Assembly: GCA_030562195.1 (NCBI GenBank) | Contig: JAUJPP010000005.1 | Span: forward strand, 37,435,106-37,499,105 | DNA: 64,000 bases | Source of the DNA: Nipponacmea schrenckii | Taxonomy: Eukaryota > Mollusca > Gastropoda > Lottiidae | Direction of reading: 5' to 3' | Shown here: positions 38,861-50,718 of the stretch, piece by piece | Layout of the letters: the number at the start of each line of letters is the position of its first letter | Position numbering within the stretch: position 1 is the stretch's first letter | Program-made: the position numbers and the translations under genes | The notes under the pieces: model-generated | Seen by the model: only the letters and a program-made list of their open reading frames with translations | What the model was told of the DNA's origin: nothing | Databases searched by the model: none

Positions 38861-41800
38861 TTATTTCATAGGAATTTCACATATAAAATTTCTAAAATTT
38901 CCACAATTATCATCATAGAGTTCATATACCCCACCATCCTGTTTAATAAGAGAGCAATCTTCCCCACCATAATCGTCAGGTTGGCCTGAGTTGTACAATG
39001 TGACGTTTATCGCGGATCCATCGAGCCACATGTATGTACCTTCTACAAGAGTATCACCACCGCCAACACAGAACCATCCATTGGGTTTTCCTGCAATACA
39101 CAAGCGGAATATCAGCAATTACATTAGATATTAGATATAATTTATTTCAAATCATCGCTTATCTGTTCGCCAGCCTGATGGTCTAGGGTTCAAACCCAGC
39201 CTAGGTTGAGATGGTCCTGATGAATATTTGATTCAGGTTTTTTAAGGCTTATTAAGGCTTGTATTATCTAGCCCCTGTCATAGTAACTTAAAATTTTATA
39301 TATATTTGACAATCCAGGCTGGGATTAAAACATTATTTGGAATTCTTATTACATTCATTCATGCAGAAAACAAATCTAACCAACCAATCATCAAGTATAT
39401 TAACGAGGTCATATTGTATTGTTATAACAGGAAGAGAATTGTATATTTTGTGCTTATTTCCTGCGAGTTACATAAAACACTTAGACATAAGACACATAAG
39501 CGGATTTCAAATCGAAGCTTTTATATGTTTTTGTTATGGTACTAATATAACACTAGAAGACTCTATTGCATTTGGTTCAAGAAGATAATCCTCAGAAAGA
39601 CTCAATTAGAAGAAAACTTTTGATTATATATTTTAACTATAATGAGTATTGAGGTCTAGGCTATGCCCAGAAGCATAGAAAGCCTTTTATAATATCTGCA
39701 GGGTGCACGATTCAAGGAAACAATATAGTTTTGTTTAGTTTCAAGTGCCAACTCTAACTGTAATCGAAAAACTATTCGTTTTACTATGGAATGGAAACTG
39801 AAACATAGAGCACAGAAAATAAAATTGGAAACCAGTCAAGGCTTAGGGTATATACACTAAGACATAGAAAAGGTTGCTGATTTGTATTAACTATACCCTT
39901 AAGTGGTTGTACTAAAGTCCAGGATGTGTTTTGTTTGCCAATACTGGATTTATCTAAACTTAATAAACCATACAAGAAAACATTTTGTGTAGTACCAAAA
40001 TAATGAGATAAATCGAATCGATTTAACTGTTCATATATTGTAATAATGACAATGCTTTTTTTAAAGCTTCCTTGTCAAACTATTTTTAGAGCATTATCAA
40101 GTTCTTGATAATGTACAGACTGAAAGGACCATAACAGAAATGTAGACAGATTTGTGATATAAATGTCGGTTTAGAATATGACAAATATTGTATTCTACTC
40201 TGACAATGAATGTCTCTACGACAGAACGTTTAGGCAATGCTGGCTCTCCGTGTTGGCAGTTGTTAAACTAAATAAGATTTGAGAAATATGACAATAAGGG
40301 AAAGGGCAGGACAAAAGTATTCTCTCTGTACAATTATTTCTATTTTTAAGGGATACTGCGTCTTGGCATGAACATAACAGTTTAGTTCTCAACAAAAGTC
40401 AATATGAGTATATATTGATCAGTGAACTTACCTGGTGTCATAAGGCAACGCAGAATCCTTTAAAATCCAGAAAACCTAACAAATCTAAGTCGTTTTGAAA
40501 TTTATGTTAATTTATTAAGCGTTTTCGACAATCAAATGTATTTTTATGGATAATTTCTTCTTTTTTTCTTTGATATTTTGTTTATCTTTTTATGTTATTT
40601 ATGGCAGCATTCATATTTACTGATGAAAAATAGTTTTTAATGGCCAATTTTAAAATTTTATGTTCATTCTAAGACATATTATCCCTAAATTGCAAACTCT
40701 GGATAAACCACGAACCGCAACACGTATATTTCAGATTGTTTAGGCAGCTCTGACAAAACGATTAGTCCAGTCTTGAGGAATGGTGAAAAAGAGGCTCGTC
40801 TTTAAAATCAGTCAGACTTAGTGGTGACAATAATGATATGCTCCTTTCCATAAAAAAAAGGAAGGTTCAATAACAAATGACCGATCGAAATTTGATTCCA
40901 AGAAATTGCAAAAAAACAAAACAGAATGCTGTTATGTTTCCGTCCTTGGAGATAATTTATCAACAAACCATTTATAAACATATTGACATAACGGTACTGT
41001 TATACACCAATCGAATACCTCATATAACAAAGGCGATATCTTGTGAAAATCGATACAAAATCAAATAAAGTCGATAAACTTCGATTGGAATAAGTATATT
41101 ATAGTTTCAATCAATACGACCTAGATGATCGTGTAAACACACCCATTTATTAATTTGTATTATTTAAATCGTAATCTATGTTTAAAGATTGTGCAGAATA
41201 GTGTGAAAAAAGTATTAAAGTGATTGTAAAGAGTTTTTTTTTGTATTATTAAAACAAACGTATATGTATAAGCGACATTAATAACATCAACATGTCTTTG
41301 GTTCTTGCAGTTCCATTTAAATAAACATTTTTATCATATTAGCAATTTTTACGACTGTGAATTGAAAGAATCTGCCTTTATCGTATCTTAAAACCTCATA
41401 CTATAGAAAATAATCTATAATTGACCAATATAGCAAAAAAATATCGTACAGTGCAGTTTTTTTGGGATAGTGACGTCATAACTTTAAAAACAAATGCCTT
41501 TATCGTATTTTAAAACCACATCTATGTCAAGAAAATTCAAACTCATAGATCTCATTAAAAAAAAGAAAGGATATTTAGTTTTGCCAAGTTGTTGATTCCA
41601 TCTTACCTTGATCAGCAATAACTGTTTCTATATAAAGACGTTTATAATTGGTGCTAGGCATAAACAGATATCCACCAGCTTCTACACATGTAGCTTGATT
41701 TTGGTTCCAGTTTGTGAAAAAAATCGTTTTCTTTGTCACTTTCAAACATGACTGCATAGTGGGGTAGTAAGAATAGTCAGAAGGACAACTATCTGAAACA

Positions 41801-43829
41801 TAAAACAATAATAGGTTGTATTTAAGTTGTAATTATCGGCAGCTGTTATTCTATAAATAAAAGTATGGTTTTGTTTCTTCGCATCAGGTAAATTAACATT
41901 CTGTTATCATACGCGATGTTTCATTATGCTGATATAACACCTTTTTATACGCCCACAAAATTATTTTCTTATGATTCTTTTTATTGTGTCCGACTTACAT
42001 TCTCGTTTTCACTGTATTAAGTACAGGGTACAACTCGTGCTCCCTCTTCAGGCAAAAATTCATTTTTTATTTATTTTTTTTTATTTATTTTGTTGGTTAT
42101 TATGATCCCTATTGATTTTCGTTATGATTTTTTGATAATTTTCCACCGAAATATTGTGTCCGACTTACATCGCGTTTCACTGTATTAACCATATTGTGAA
42201 TAGATGTGAAATATCAGCATGCAATGATTTGTATTTACAATCAAAGCTGCTGGAGGGCGTATGTGACCTTGCTTCGCTTAAATTTAAGAATATAAGTGCA
42301 GTAAGCAATTCATATTTTTAAAAGCATGGTAAATTGTACATTGATACATCTTATTAATGTGATATTTACTATGTATATACTTGATCTACCTTCATTAGTT
42401 TTAAAAGGGTTGATTAAAAACAAAGGATACATGTTCTAAATTAAGCATTTCATCTTGTCTTGGTCTTTGTTTTATAATGGCTCTGTTTTTTATGTTTTCG
42501 ACAATTTGCAGTTTATTTTGTTAAAGGGATAATAGGCGTTAGAACGAACAAAAAAATTTAAGTTCACTCAAATTTGGACAATAACAGTATGTTCCCATCA
42601 GTGGACTTACCTGGTGTCATACCTATACATCAAAATCCCTCTAAAATCCGATATTCCCCAAAATAAAGTAGTTAATCATAAAACGCTTGAGCCATCCATC
42701 AAGCGATTTTCAAATCGTGTAAATATGAAGGGAAGTAACTCTTACATGTGGTTTTTCACGCGTCCTTGACCCCTACTGCTGAATTGCACAATGATGTTTT
42801 AGCGTTGATTCACCAGACGCTTTTATTCTCAAAATGAATGGAATCGTCGCTGGCTCACTTTTTTTTAAATTCCGAATATATTTTTATTGTGGCTTTTTAA
42901 AATTTGGTAAAGTGTGGGATGCATACTTATTTAACTAATAGTCAATATTAAACACAAATATAAGCCGTAGGACTATTATCCCTTTAAAATAGTTCAACAG
43001 CAACCCTAAAAATATAGCGGCGTTTAAATTATACATAAACCTTTAACTTGTAACTTTATAAAGATAAACGACATATTTTTCTAGATCTTGTTGTAAAGAT
43101 TTCCGAATTTGAGCACACAATTTTCAAACTTATTTATAACCTCAAACTACTTATACTTGAAAAAATAGTGGATGTCTATATCAATACATGTATATGCTTA
43201 TTCTGATCCAGACTGAAATATTACTCAAAGTTAATCATAAACCTGTTTTCCTGGTAGACCAACACGTGTATAAATATATCGGGAAGCATCCCGTGCTTTT
43301 TGATCATGTTCTTGTTTGAATCGCCCTTAATTAAAACTGTTTTCACATTTCCAGATGAAGAAGAGAGAAAAGAAAATGAAAGAATGAATGAATGAATGAA
43401 TTAAATAATGAATAAATTTATGAATGAATGAATATATTTAAGCGACAGCAAGACTAGTTCATACTATAATAACCCACCTGCGTATGTCCAATAATATCTC
43501 AAACCAGGAGACGTTGATAAAACTGATCCTTTAGCAAATACTCTGTCTTGAAATATAAGGCACGATTTATCACGCTTGTTGTAGCCAAATGTTTTACACA
43601 CAGGTGATGATTGTAAACATATTTCAGCACACATTGCCACAGAACGAGTAAATGTTGATCGTGTCGGAACCGAGACCAAAATATCAGATAATGTTATTCT
43701 GCGCCACAGTTTAACTATACCAGATGCAGATGAAAAATGCACTTGAAAACATACGATAAATATTAAAGACATATAATATACTAACTTAAATAACCCAAAG
43801 AACACCATTTTGTTTAATGTTGTTCGCAT
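38861..43829 (-). CDS. Secreted PAN/apple plus C-type lectin protein, copy A
   Basis: Three coding exons on the minus strand: 43829-43478, 41792-41607 and 39090-38861 (stop), all GT-AG with phase 1 introns. Exon 1 encodes a signal peptide (hydrophobic around YYMSLIFIVCFQVHFSSASG) and a PAN/apple-like module with MCAEICLQSSPVCKTFGYNK and KSCLIF. Exons 2 and 3 encode a C-type lectin domain: CPSDYSYYP, NWNQNQATC, YMWLDGSAI, GQPDDYGGEDC, DDNCGNFRNFICE. The QPD motif usually marks galactose-type, Ca-dependent sugar binding. The protein is about 255 residues, secreted, and plausibly a recognition lectin. An alternative start at an internal Met would shorten the signal peptide. Copy B has the same exon sizes for exons 2 and 3 (186 and 230 bp). 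Confidence 0.88.
39160..39300 (+). repeat. Possible tRNA-derived SINE fragment in lectin intron
   Basis: A perfect RNA polymerase III B-box, GGTTCAAACCC, lies at 39187-39197 inside CCAGCCTGATGGTCTAG / CAGCCTAGG sequence. The cloverleaf does not fold as an intact tRNA, so a SINE remnant is more likely than a tRNA gene. Confidence 0.35.
40346..40686. mobile_element. Degenerate MITE, same family as 42521-42987
   Basis: The stretch begins TTTTAAGGGATACTG and ends CATATTATCCCT, a decayed version of the inverted termini of the 42521 element. It shares the internal wording ATCAGTG(A/G)ACTTACCTGGTGTCAT and AAAATCC. It lies in the intron between exons 2 and 3 of lectin copy A. Confidence 0.5.
41942..42290. 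repeat. Degenerate dispersed repeat related to 48611-49620
   Basis: Starts TTTTTATACGCCC and ends near GGAGGGCGTATGTGACC, with two copies of TTGTGTCCGACTTACAT about 165 bp apart. The better-preserved relative in lectin copy B has the same start and GTGTCCGACTTAGCG units. It sits in a different intron (between exons 1 and 2), so the two insertions are independent. Confidence 0.5.
42521..42987. mobile_element. TTAA-flanked MITE in lectin copy A intron
   Basis: Perfect 15-bp inverted termini: TTAAAGGGATAATAG at 42521-42535 and its complement at 42973-42987. The outermost TTAA on both sides would be the target duplication used by piggyBac-like elements, but it could also be part of the terminus. 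The element is 467 bp with no ORF; a decayed relative lies at 40346-40686. Confidence 0.65.
43376..43436. repeat. (GAAT)n microsatellite
   Basis: Runs of GAATGAATGAATGAAT with interruptions, just inside the first intron of lectin copy A. Confidence 0.8.
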
Positions 43830-45030
43830 TCAAATACTAACATACAATATTAGTAACCATTCTAGCGTATCGCCTTCTGTTATTTTTACTTGTCTTCTAT
43901 CCTAAATTGCCGGTTGTATAAGATAGTCCTTTTGTTTGATAACCTAAATTCAAATTTTCCTATGGGTTTACCAACTTTATCTGTTCCAATAATCCTTTCA
44001 CTAGTAGCCGTATATCATACTGCTTTGTCATCTATCCTGTTCTCCTCTATAGTATAACGTTCTATCTTATTTGCTAGTCACATTTCGATCTCTGGTCCAT
44101 ACTATTGTTTTACCGTCGATTATTATATTCCTATCTGGTCCTACCATTACCATAATCTTCATAATGACATCCAACAGCTATATAAATAAACTTCCCGTAT
44201 CTTGCAAATACGGAGGTTGACATCAATGTGGCTATATACCAGGTTATGCATTTTGATTTTCATTAACACGAAGTAAAGATACTAATACGCCAAGACTTTT
44301 GTAATTTCTCAAACACACAAGCATTCACATCAATTAAAACTCAAATGCAAGCCAGTTTTACATGTTTTTGTTTATCAAGGGCAATAACTCAAAACCCGTT
44401 TACCTATTGTTACCTAATTTGTCCGAGCCCTTACTCAGTTATATAAGCATACCAAGTTTCATTCAGATAAGATACACAATGTACCTATCGATTGTACATG
44501 AAGCTAGACGGACGGATGGATGGGCCGGCGGTGGCGATGGCATTATATGACTACATTTCCATAAGGGTATGAAAAAACAAGTTATTTCTATGACATTGTA
44601 ATCAATAGCATCAGGAATTCCAGTAGTAAAAGTTGTTCCAACGTCATCAAGTACAAAACAATATAAAGAAATAATAATAATAGCTTATATTCACGGTTAA
44701 TCTTCAGCGCTGTTCAGTAGGTGGTAATCTGCATAACAAATGCAATCTAAAGCAATAATTCCTTATTATTTTAACCATTGGTAACTTGGCGGAAATCACC
44801 ATCACAAGAACAATTGAGAGATTAAATTACGATAAGTGCCATTTCGGATATATATTATCGTGTGTGATGTATTCTGTTGCCAATAGTAAAAGTAATGAGC
44901 GATAGCTCAGCTTTCACACGAAAACAGGATGCGTTAATGAATTACATTCATATCAAGCATTAGCTAGTTGATGTCAAGTAGTAAGTCTATTCAGTACGGA
45001 CGATCATCTAATTCACCCGAATAACAAAAT
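43830..45030. other. Intergenic stretch with a degenerate dispersed repeat
   Basis: At about 44375-44545 the wording CAAGGGCAATAACTC, ACCAAGTTTCATTCAGAT and GACGGACGGATGG matches a style of dispersed repeat common in mollusc DNA. Nothing else was recognised. Confidence 0.4.
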
Positions 45031-45044
45031 GAAATGAACGTTTA

Positions 45045-45285
45045 CGTCTCATCTTTAACACCTTATGGGGTAATGAAGATGGGCAACGCCATACAGTGTG
45101 AAATGAAGGACATTTTTCCAGGACAGCGTTTATTGCCAAGGTGAAGGAATATACGCTTTTTCATGTCAGTCCCTGACAAGGGAAAACCAGACTGAAAAAT
45201 CCGAAAGTTATCTCAACATTTGCCGAACCCTGGACTATCAGGTTGGCGCGCAATCGTCTAACTCACCTCGGCTACCAATTTAACA
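45045..45285 (-). mobile_element. tRNA-derived SINE
   Basis: On the minus strand the sequence reads GGTAGCCGAGGTGAGTTAGA, where TAGCCGAGGTG (45264-45274) fits the polymerase III A-box, followed by a B-box-like AGGGTTCGGCAA. The body continues to ATGAAGATGGGCAACGCCAT (plus strand). A second copy of that body segment is present at about 59610-59710. Confidence 0.5.
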
Positions 45286-45536
45286 GAGTAGAAACACTCA
45301 GTAACATTGTAAAAACAAAATTTCCCTTATGTCCTTAAAGTTTAGTTTATTTATAAAGAAACTAATAACAGCGACAGATGGCTGTTAAACTGTTAAATTG
45401 ATACAATACAAATATATGAACTTGATAAAGTATTTATTTTGTTGATCATAAAGCAAAATGTTGAATGTAGATTACAGATTGATGTTCAAGCGATTATCTT
45501 ATCCATCTAAGTATAAGTTCTAAGTATAATACTGAT

Positions 45537-46799
45537 TTGTCACTGAATCTTAAAAGGCTTAATGTTTTTGACATTAAAACCAGGCATAATTTTAATTCGT
45601 ATAAATTTATGTATAAAACTCTGAACAACTTGTCTCCTTCCTACCTTTCAAGCCTCTTTAGCTATAAACAGACGCCTTATTCTAGCATAAATTCAAAACT
45701 TGTGGTGCAAAAACCACGAATCAATTTGATTAAACAAAGTATTAAATACAAAGGATCAATTTTATGGAATGGTCTAGACGAAAATATTAAATCAGCATCA
45801 GATTTTAAGACTTTTCGAAGGATGATTCTTGGTAATCTTTCATTAACATAAGCATACTTCCTGTTACACGGGTATTCTTTTCACCAACTATAGGCTTACT
45901 TGCTGATGGCTATCTTAACAATTGTGTTTCTCCATGATTTAATGATTTAAGTAATTTATTAATTTTATTTTTCCCTTTCTCACAGGTATATCACCACCAA
46001 CAATTCTATTTTGGCCTAACTTGAACCATTTTGAAAATCTAAATTATTACTGTCGGGGGATGAGTAAACATCCTTAAAGCTGGTCTTGAGCATGGACAAA
46101 TCCTACCTCCCCCTCCATAGAAAATAAGAACATAAAATGGAGTAGGGTTGGGTAGCCCGCTCGCAGCACATGCACTGACGCTTTGGCAATTCTTTTTTTT
46201 TTTTTTTTTTTTTTATGTATGTTTTGATGTCTGATCGTCTCATGCAGATGTACTTGTCTATTCCTTGGTTTTTGTGGTCATGTACTTGATCGCAGAATGA
46301 TGAATCTGTCCATTTTATACACATGTACTTGTGTATTTCAAAACTAATTGTACATTGAAATTACATATGGTTTTTGCTGTCATGTACTTGATCGCCGGAA
46401 GATAAATCTGTCCATTATTTACACATGCAATTGTGTATTTTAAAATAAATTGTACCTTGAAATAATACGTGATTTTCTGCGATCGTGTGCATGGCCGCGG
46501 GAACTATATATTACATCCATTTTATAAACAAATTGTAGGTGGAGTATTGTATATTTATTTTGTGGTCATGGACTTGATCGCCGTAACATATATCTGTCCA
46601 TTTGATACACATGTACTTGTGTATTTTTAGTATTTCAGACAAATTGTATATTGAGATATTATGTATTTTCGATTTTTTTCTTTTTTTCTTTTTTCTTTTT
46701 TTTTTTCCATCGTATTGCCCCATGGGCTGAATGTGAGACAGGACCATGTCCTTGTGTATTGGGCCTAATTCTGACCCATGTAAAATAAAGAGTTTAGAG

Positions 46800-46831
<32 letters not shown>

Positions 46832-46832
46832 C
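45537..46832 (+). mobile_element. 5'-truncated LINE: end of reverse-transcriptase ORF, 3' UTR and (TTA)n tail
   Basis: The 104-residue frame at 45537-45851 has the typical C-terminal end of a CR1/L2-like reverse-transcriptase polyprotein (YKTLNNLSPSYLSSLF, then KLVVQKPRINLIKQS, YKGSILWNGL). It is followed by about 900 bp of non-coding 3' UTR and a terminal AATAAAGAGTTTAGAGTTTA running into TTA repeats (46801-46832). Within the UTR a segment with GTCATGTACTTGATCGC recurs several times. The copy is 5'-truncated, as is usual for LINEs. Confidence 0.75.
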
Positions 46833-47833
46833 TATAGCCTACTGATGGGCGAAGACTGAGCATAAAATCAAGTTTATTAAATACATTTTTTAGAATAAGT
46901 ACCTTATTCTTTGAAATCAACTATTATAATAGATGTTCATTCTATGTGGCAACTGACAATTGTTGAGCCTTCAGCTACATAATTTCGCCTATTGTGATAG
47001 TGAACAAATCAGGTAACACTGGTAGATTTTATAGCGATTTCAAAGCATTCAAGTGTCTTAATAAATGCGACATATAACATATGCCCCGGAATGAAGATAT
47101 TGTTTTTGAAATTTCATATTGTAGGTATGTATCGACAATAGACCGTAAAAATGGTTATTGACAATTTCCTTTAGAAAAATCATCTTTAAATTGATTGTAA
47201 AGAGATTATCTGCAATTTTATTTGCATCTGGGACACAGATAGCATCAATTAGAAACAGTCCAAACTTGTCCAATCAGAGTCAGTTCTTTACTGAAACTCT
47301 ACTAAAACTAAAGATTTGATGACGCCAATATTCGCGAAATGTACTTGATTCAAATAATATGGCCTATAAGATGAATGACGTAACCAACCACTTAGTTTTG
47401 ATGGAATTGCAGAAACCAGACGCGTCTGATTAAAAATAGTGCAGATTCATAATATAATTACTGTCCCCGATACACTCAAAACATATACAATTTACAATCC
47501 TTTTCACTATCTCCCCGAAACAAAAATACAATTCATGTATTCCTGTTGGTCAAATGCCTAACATCCAAAAGACCTACATCAAACTAGTCTCCAAAAACAA
47601 AATTATGAAAGCTGTTTAGTAAGAAAAAGACAATAACTCACAAAAAGTTTATCTAAATATAGCATTCAAACTGAATGTCACTTCAGAGCCGATGTACACA
47701 ACAACTAAATAAACTTTCTCAAATCACCACCCCATTATACTGTAATGAAATGGACACAATTTATCGCAATCTGGTCTGGACCGATAACCTACCTCATTGC
47801 ATATCTCTATAACCAAACCTTGTAAATGATAGT
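46833..47833. other. Intergenic stretch between lectin copies
   Basis: The ORF at 47058-47273 (minus strand) has no recognised domain. Nothing else was recognised. Confidence 0.5.
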
Positions 47834-48659
47834 TTATTTCTTTGGAATTTCACATATAAAATTTCTAAAAACTCCACAATTATCATCAATTAGTTTATAT
47901 ACCCCACCGTCCTTTTCAATTATAGAACAGTCTTCGCCACCAAAGTTGTCAGGTTGACCTCTTCTATACAGTGTAGAATTAATCGAGGATCCATCGAGCC
48001 ACACGTATGTACCTTCAACCAGAGTATCGCCACCGCCAACACAGAACCGTCCATTGGGTTTTCCTACAAGACAGTAGCAAAATATCATTATGGTATGATT
48101 ACACGACCATTGATTGTAGCATAATAATAAACAAAATAAAGGATGCGTGATGATCGTTTTAAAGTTTGCCTACATTTATCAAGTGCCTTAAATCCCAGGA
48201 ATGTCAATCTCTTCAACCATACAAAACTAGGCGAGGATTTTACATTCGAAAACACAATATATTTACAGAATAAAGGTTATACATATTCTTAGAAAAATCA
48301 AAATATTTCAAGGGCAATAACCGAAAAACTGTAGAAAATCGCACTCCAAGATCTTGAAACTATACATCAACATACCAATTTTGTCCAAAATTTAAGGCAA
48401 CATCTGTAACAAATGATGGATTTTCCATAATAATTATTTTAGTAACGTCAAGACAATAAATTCAAATCGTTTATGAACCATTGCAGTAAATAAAGCTTCA
48501 GAATTTAATCAAAATCGTAGATTTCAACAACTCAATATCCTTCATGAAGAAAGGGACGGTCGGAAAGGGGTGTCGACAAAAATTTCATATTTGTATGACC
48601 AAGTGACCCCTTTTTATACGCCCTCACATGAAATGTAGGGCGTATATTGTGATCAACTT

Positions 48660-48726
<67 letters not shown>

Positions 48727-50718
48727 TGTCTGTCTGTCTGTCTGTCTGTCTGTTGATTGGATTTTAATAATTTTTGGTATGTGAGTTCATGGCATCACAA
48801 AGAGGAACTGTATTGATTTTGGTGACGATCGGATAATTTTTAGCGGAGATACAGTGTCCGACTTAGCGCGATTTCGGAAAAATGCGAGTAACTTTGCTTG
48901 TGCTCACTCTACAGACTACAGTTTTGATTGGATTTTAATCATTTTTGGTATGTGAGTTCATGGCATCACAAAGAGGAACTGTATTGATTTTGGTGATGAT
49001 CGGATAGTTTTTAGCGGAGATACAGTGTCCGACTTAGCGCAATTTCGGAAAAATGAGAGAAACTTTGCTTGTGCCCACTCTACAGACTACAGTTTTGATT
49101 GGATTTTAATATTTTTTGGTATGTGAGTTTATGGCATCACAAAGAGGAACTGTATTGATTTTGGTGATGATCGGATAATTTTTAGCAAAGATACAGTGTC
49201 CGACTTTGCGCGATTTCGGAAAAATGCCAGTAACTTTGCTTGTGCTCACTCTACACTCTACAGTTTTGATTGGATTTTAACAATTTTAGGTATGTGAGTT
49301 TATGGCATCACAAAGAGGAATTGTATTGATTTTGGTGATGATCGCATATTTTTTAGCAGAAACACTGTGTCCGACTTAGCGGAATTTCGCAAAAATGAGA
49401 ATAGCTGTCTTGTGCTCACTCTACAAACTACAGTTTTAATTGCATTTTAATAAGTATTCTACTAAAGTGACAATTTTGATTCATATTTAGTCTGATTTCA
49501 TGGTACACCTATGAATTTTTGCCCATTATCTGATAAAACGGAACATGAATTTTTGCCCATTATCTGATAATCCTGAGGAGGGCATATCTGCACGCTTTGC
49601 GTGCTTATGTTTTATTTTTTATTTACCTTGATCAGCAATTACTGTTTCTATATAAAGACTCTTATAATTGGTGCTAGGCATAAACAGATATCCACCAGCT
49701 GCTACACATGTAGCTTGATTTTGGTTCCAGTTTGTAAAAATAAACGTTTGCTTTGTCACCTTTAGACATGCCTGCATAGTGGGGTAGTAAGAATAGTCAG
49801 AAGGGCAACTATCTAGAGAAAAATAAAACATAAAAGACTGTACTTAAGAAGTAATTCATGACAAAACAGCACTAGAACTGTGAACACCACTGGGCGTACA
49901 ACGAGCCCTTTTGCACCTATTGAGACTTCTAGCAAGCCTTTCATCTCCAACTGCTCACATTAAAAGTAAATATGAAATTGGAACTTTTGAGCTTTAAAAA
50001 TATAAATACATGCTTCTTGTCCTTGTGTATACTTAACGAAGGAAGCATTTAATCTTGACGATTATCTTTTCTCGTTCATATAGGAAGTATGGAAGTATTT
50101 TATAATGAAATAATGTATATAATGTATGTATTTTGCTAGAGAATTAAGTATTCTTTGCTGCTTATCTGTATTCTCCGGCTCGACGACGTGATGTTCAATT
50201 AGCCTGCACTCTTTGGAAAAAAGGCAACGTCAAGAAGTACAGCTTGAATATGATTTTAAGGCAATTCTGGAGAGTTATTGATGCACACTACTCTCATATC
50301 ATTTTTTCCGTCCGAATCCTAGAACGGTGAGGTAGAGAATGTATGTAATATAGCGTTATTGTTTTTAAGCAAATTCCATATACAGTATAGCACATAATAA
50401 CCCACCTGCATATGTCCAGTAATATCTCAAACCAGTAGACTTTGATAAAACTGATCCTTTAGCAAATACTCTGTCTTGAAATATAAGGCACGATTTATCA
50501 CGCTTGTTGTAGCCAAATGTTTTACACACAGGTGATGATTGTAAACATATTTCAGCACACATAGCCACAGAACGAGTAAATGTTGATTGTGTTGGAACCG
50601 AGACCAAAATATCCGATAATGATATTCTACGCCAAAGTTTAACTATGCCCGATGCACGTGAAAAATGTACGTGAAAACATATAAAAATCATCAAGTTCAA
50701 ATTCCTAAAGAACCCCAT
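47834..50718 (-). CDS. Secreted PAN/apple plus C-type lectin protein, copy B
   Basis: Three coding exons: 50718-50406, 49812-49627 and 48063-47834 (stop); phase 1 introns at the same positions as copy A. Exon 1 starts MGFFRNLNLMIFICFHVHFS and carries the PAN-like Cys pattern (MCAEICLQSSPVCKTFGYNK) almost unchanged. The C-type lectin part has CPSDYSYYP, NWNQNQATC, YVWLDGSSI, GQPDNFGGEDC and DDNCGVFRNFICE, again QPD type. The signal-peptide region and lectin loops differ from copy A (ITLYN/RRGQPD region, ELY to KLI), while the PAN core is nearly identical. About 240 residues, probably secreted. The extended frame to 50365 reads through the donor. Confidence 0.88.
48611..49620. repeat. Dispersed element with hairpin, (GTCT)n tract and four 171-bp tandem units
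   Basis: Starts with a perfect 10-bp hairpin (TATACGCCCT at 48615 against AGGGCGTATA at 48637), then (GTCT)n from about 48660 to 48752. Units spaced 171 bp apart follow, beginning GATTGGATTTTAA at 48755, 48926, 49097 and 49268, with a decayed fifth near 49438. Each carries GGTATGTGAGTT, CACAAAGAGGAACTGTATTG and GTGTCCGACTTAGCG. It ends GGAGGGCATATCTGCACGCT right beside lectin exon 2. Confidence 0.85.

Noticed and set aside
39187..39197. tRNA gene suggested by a perfect B-box
   Set aside because: No cloverleaf or paired acceptor stem around it; better explained as a SINE remnant.
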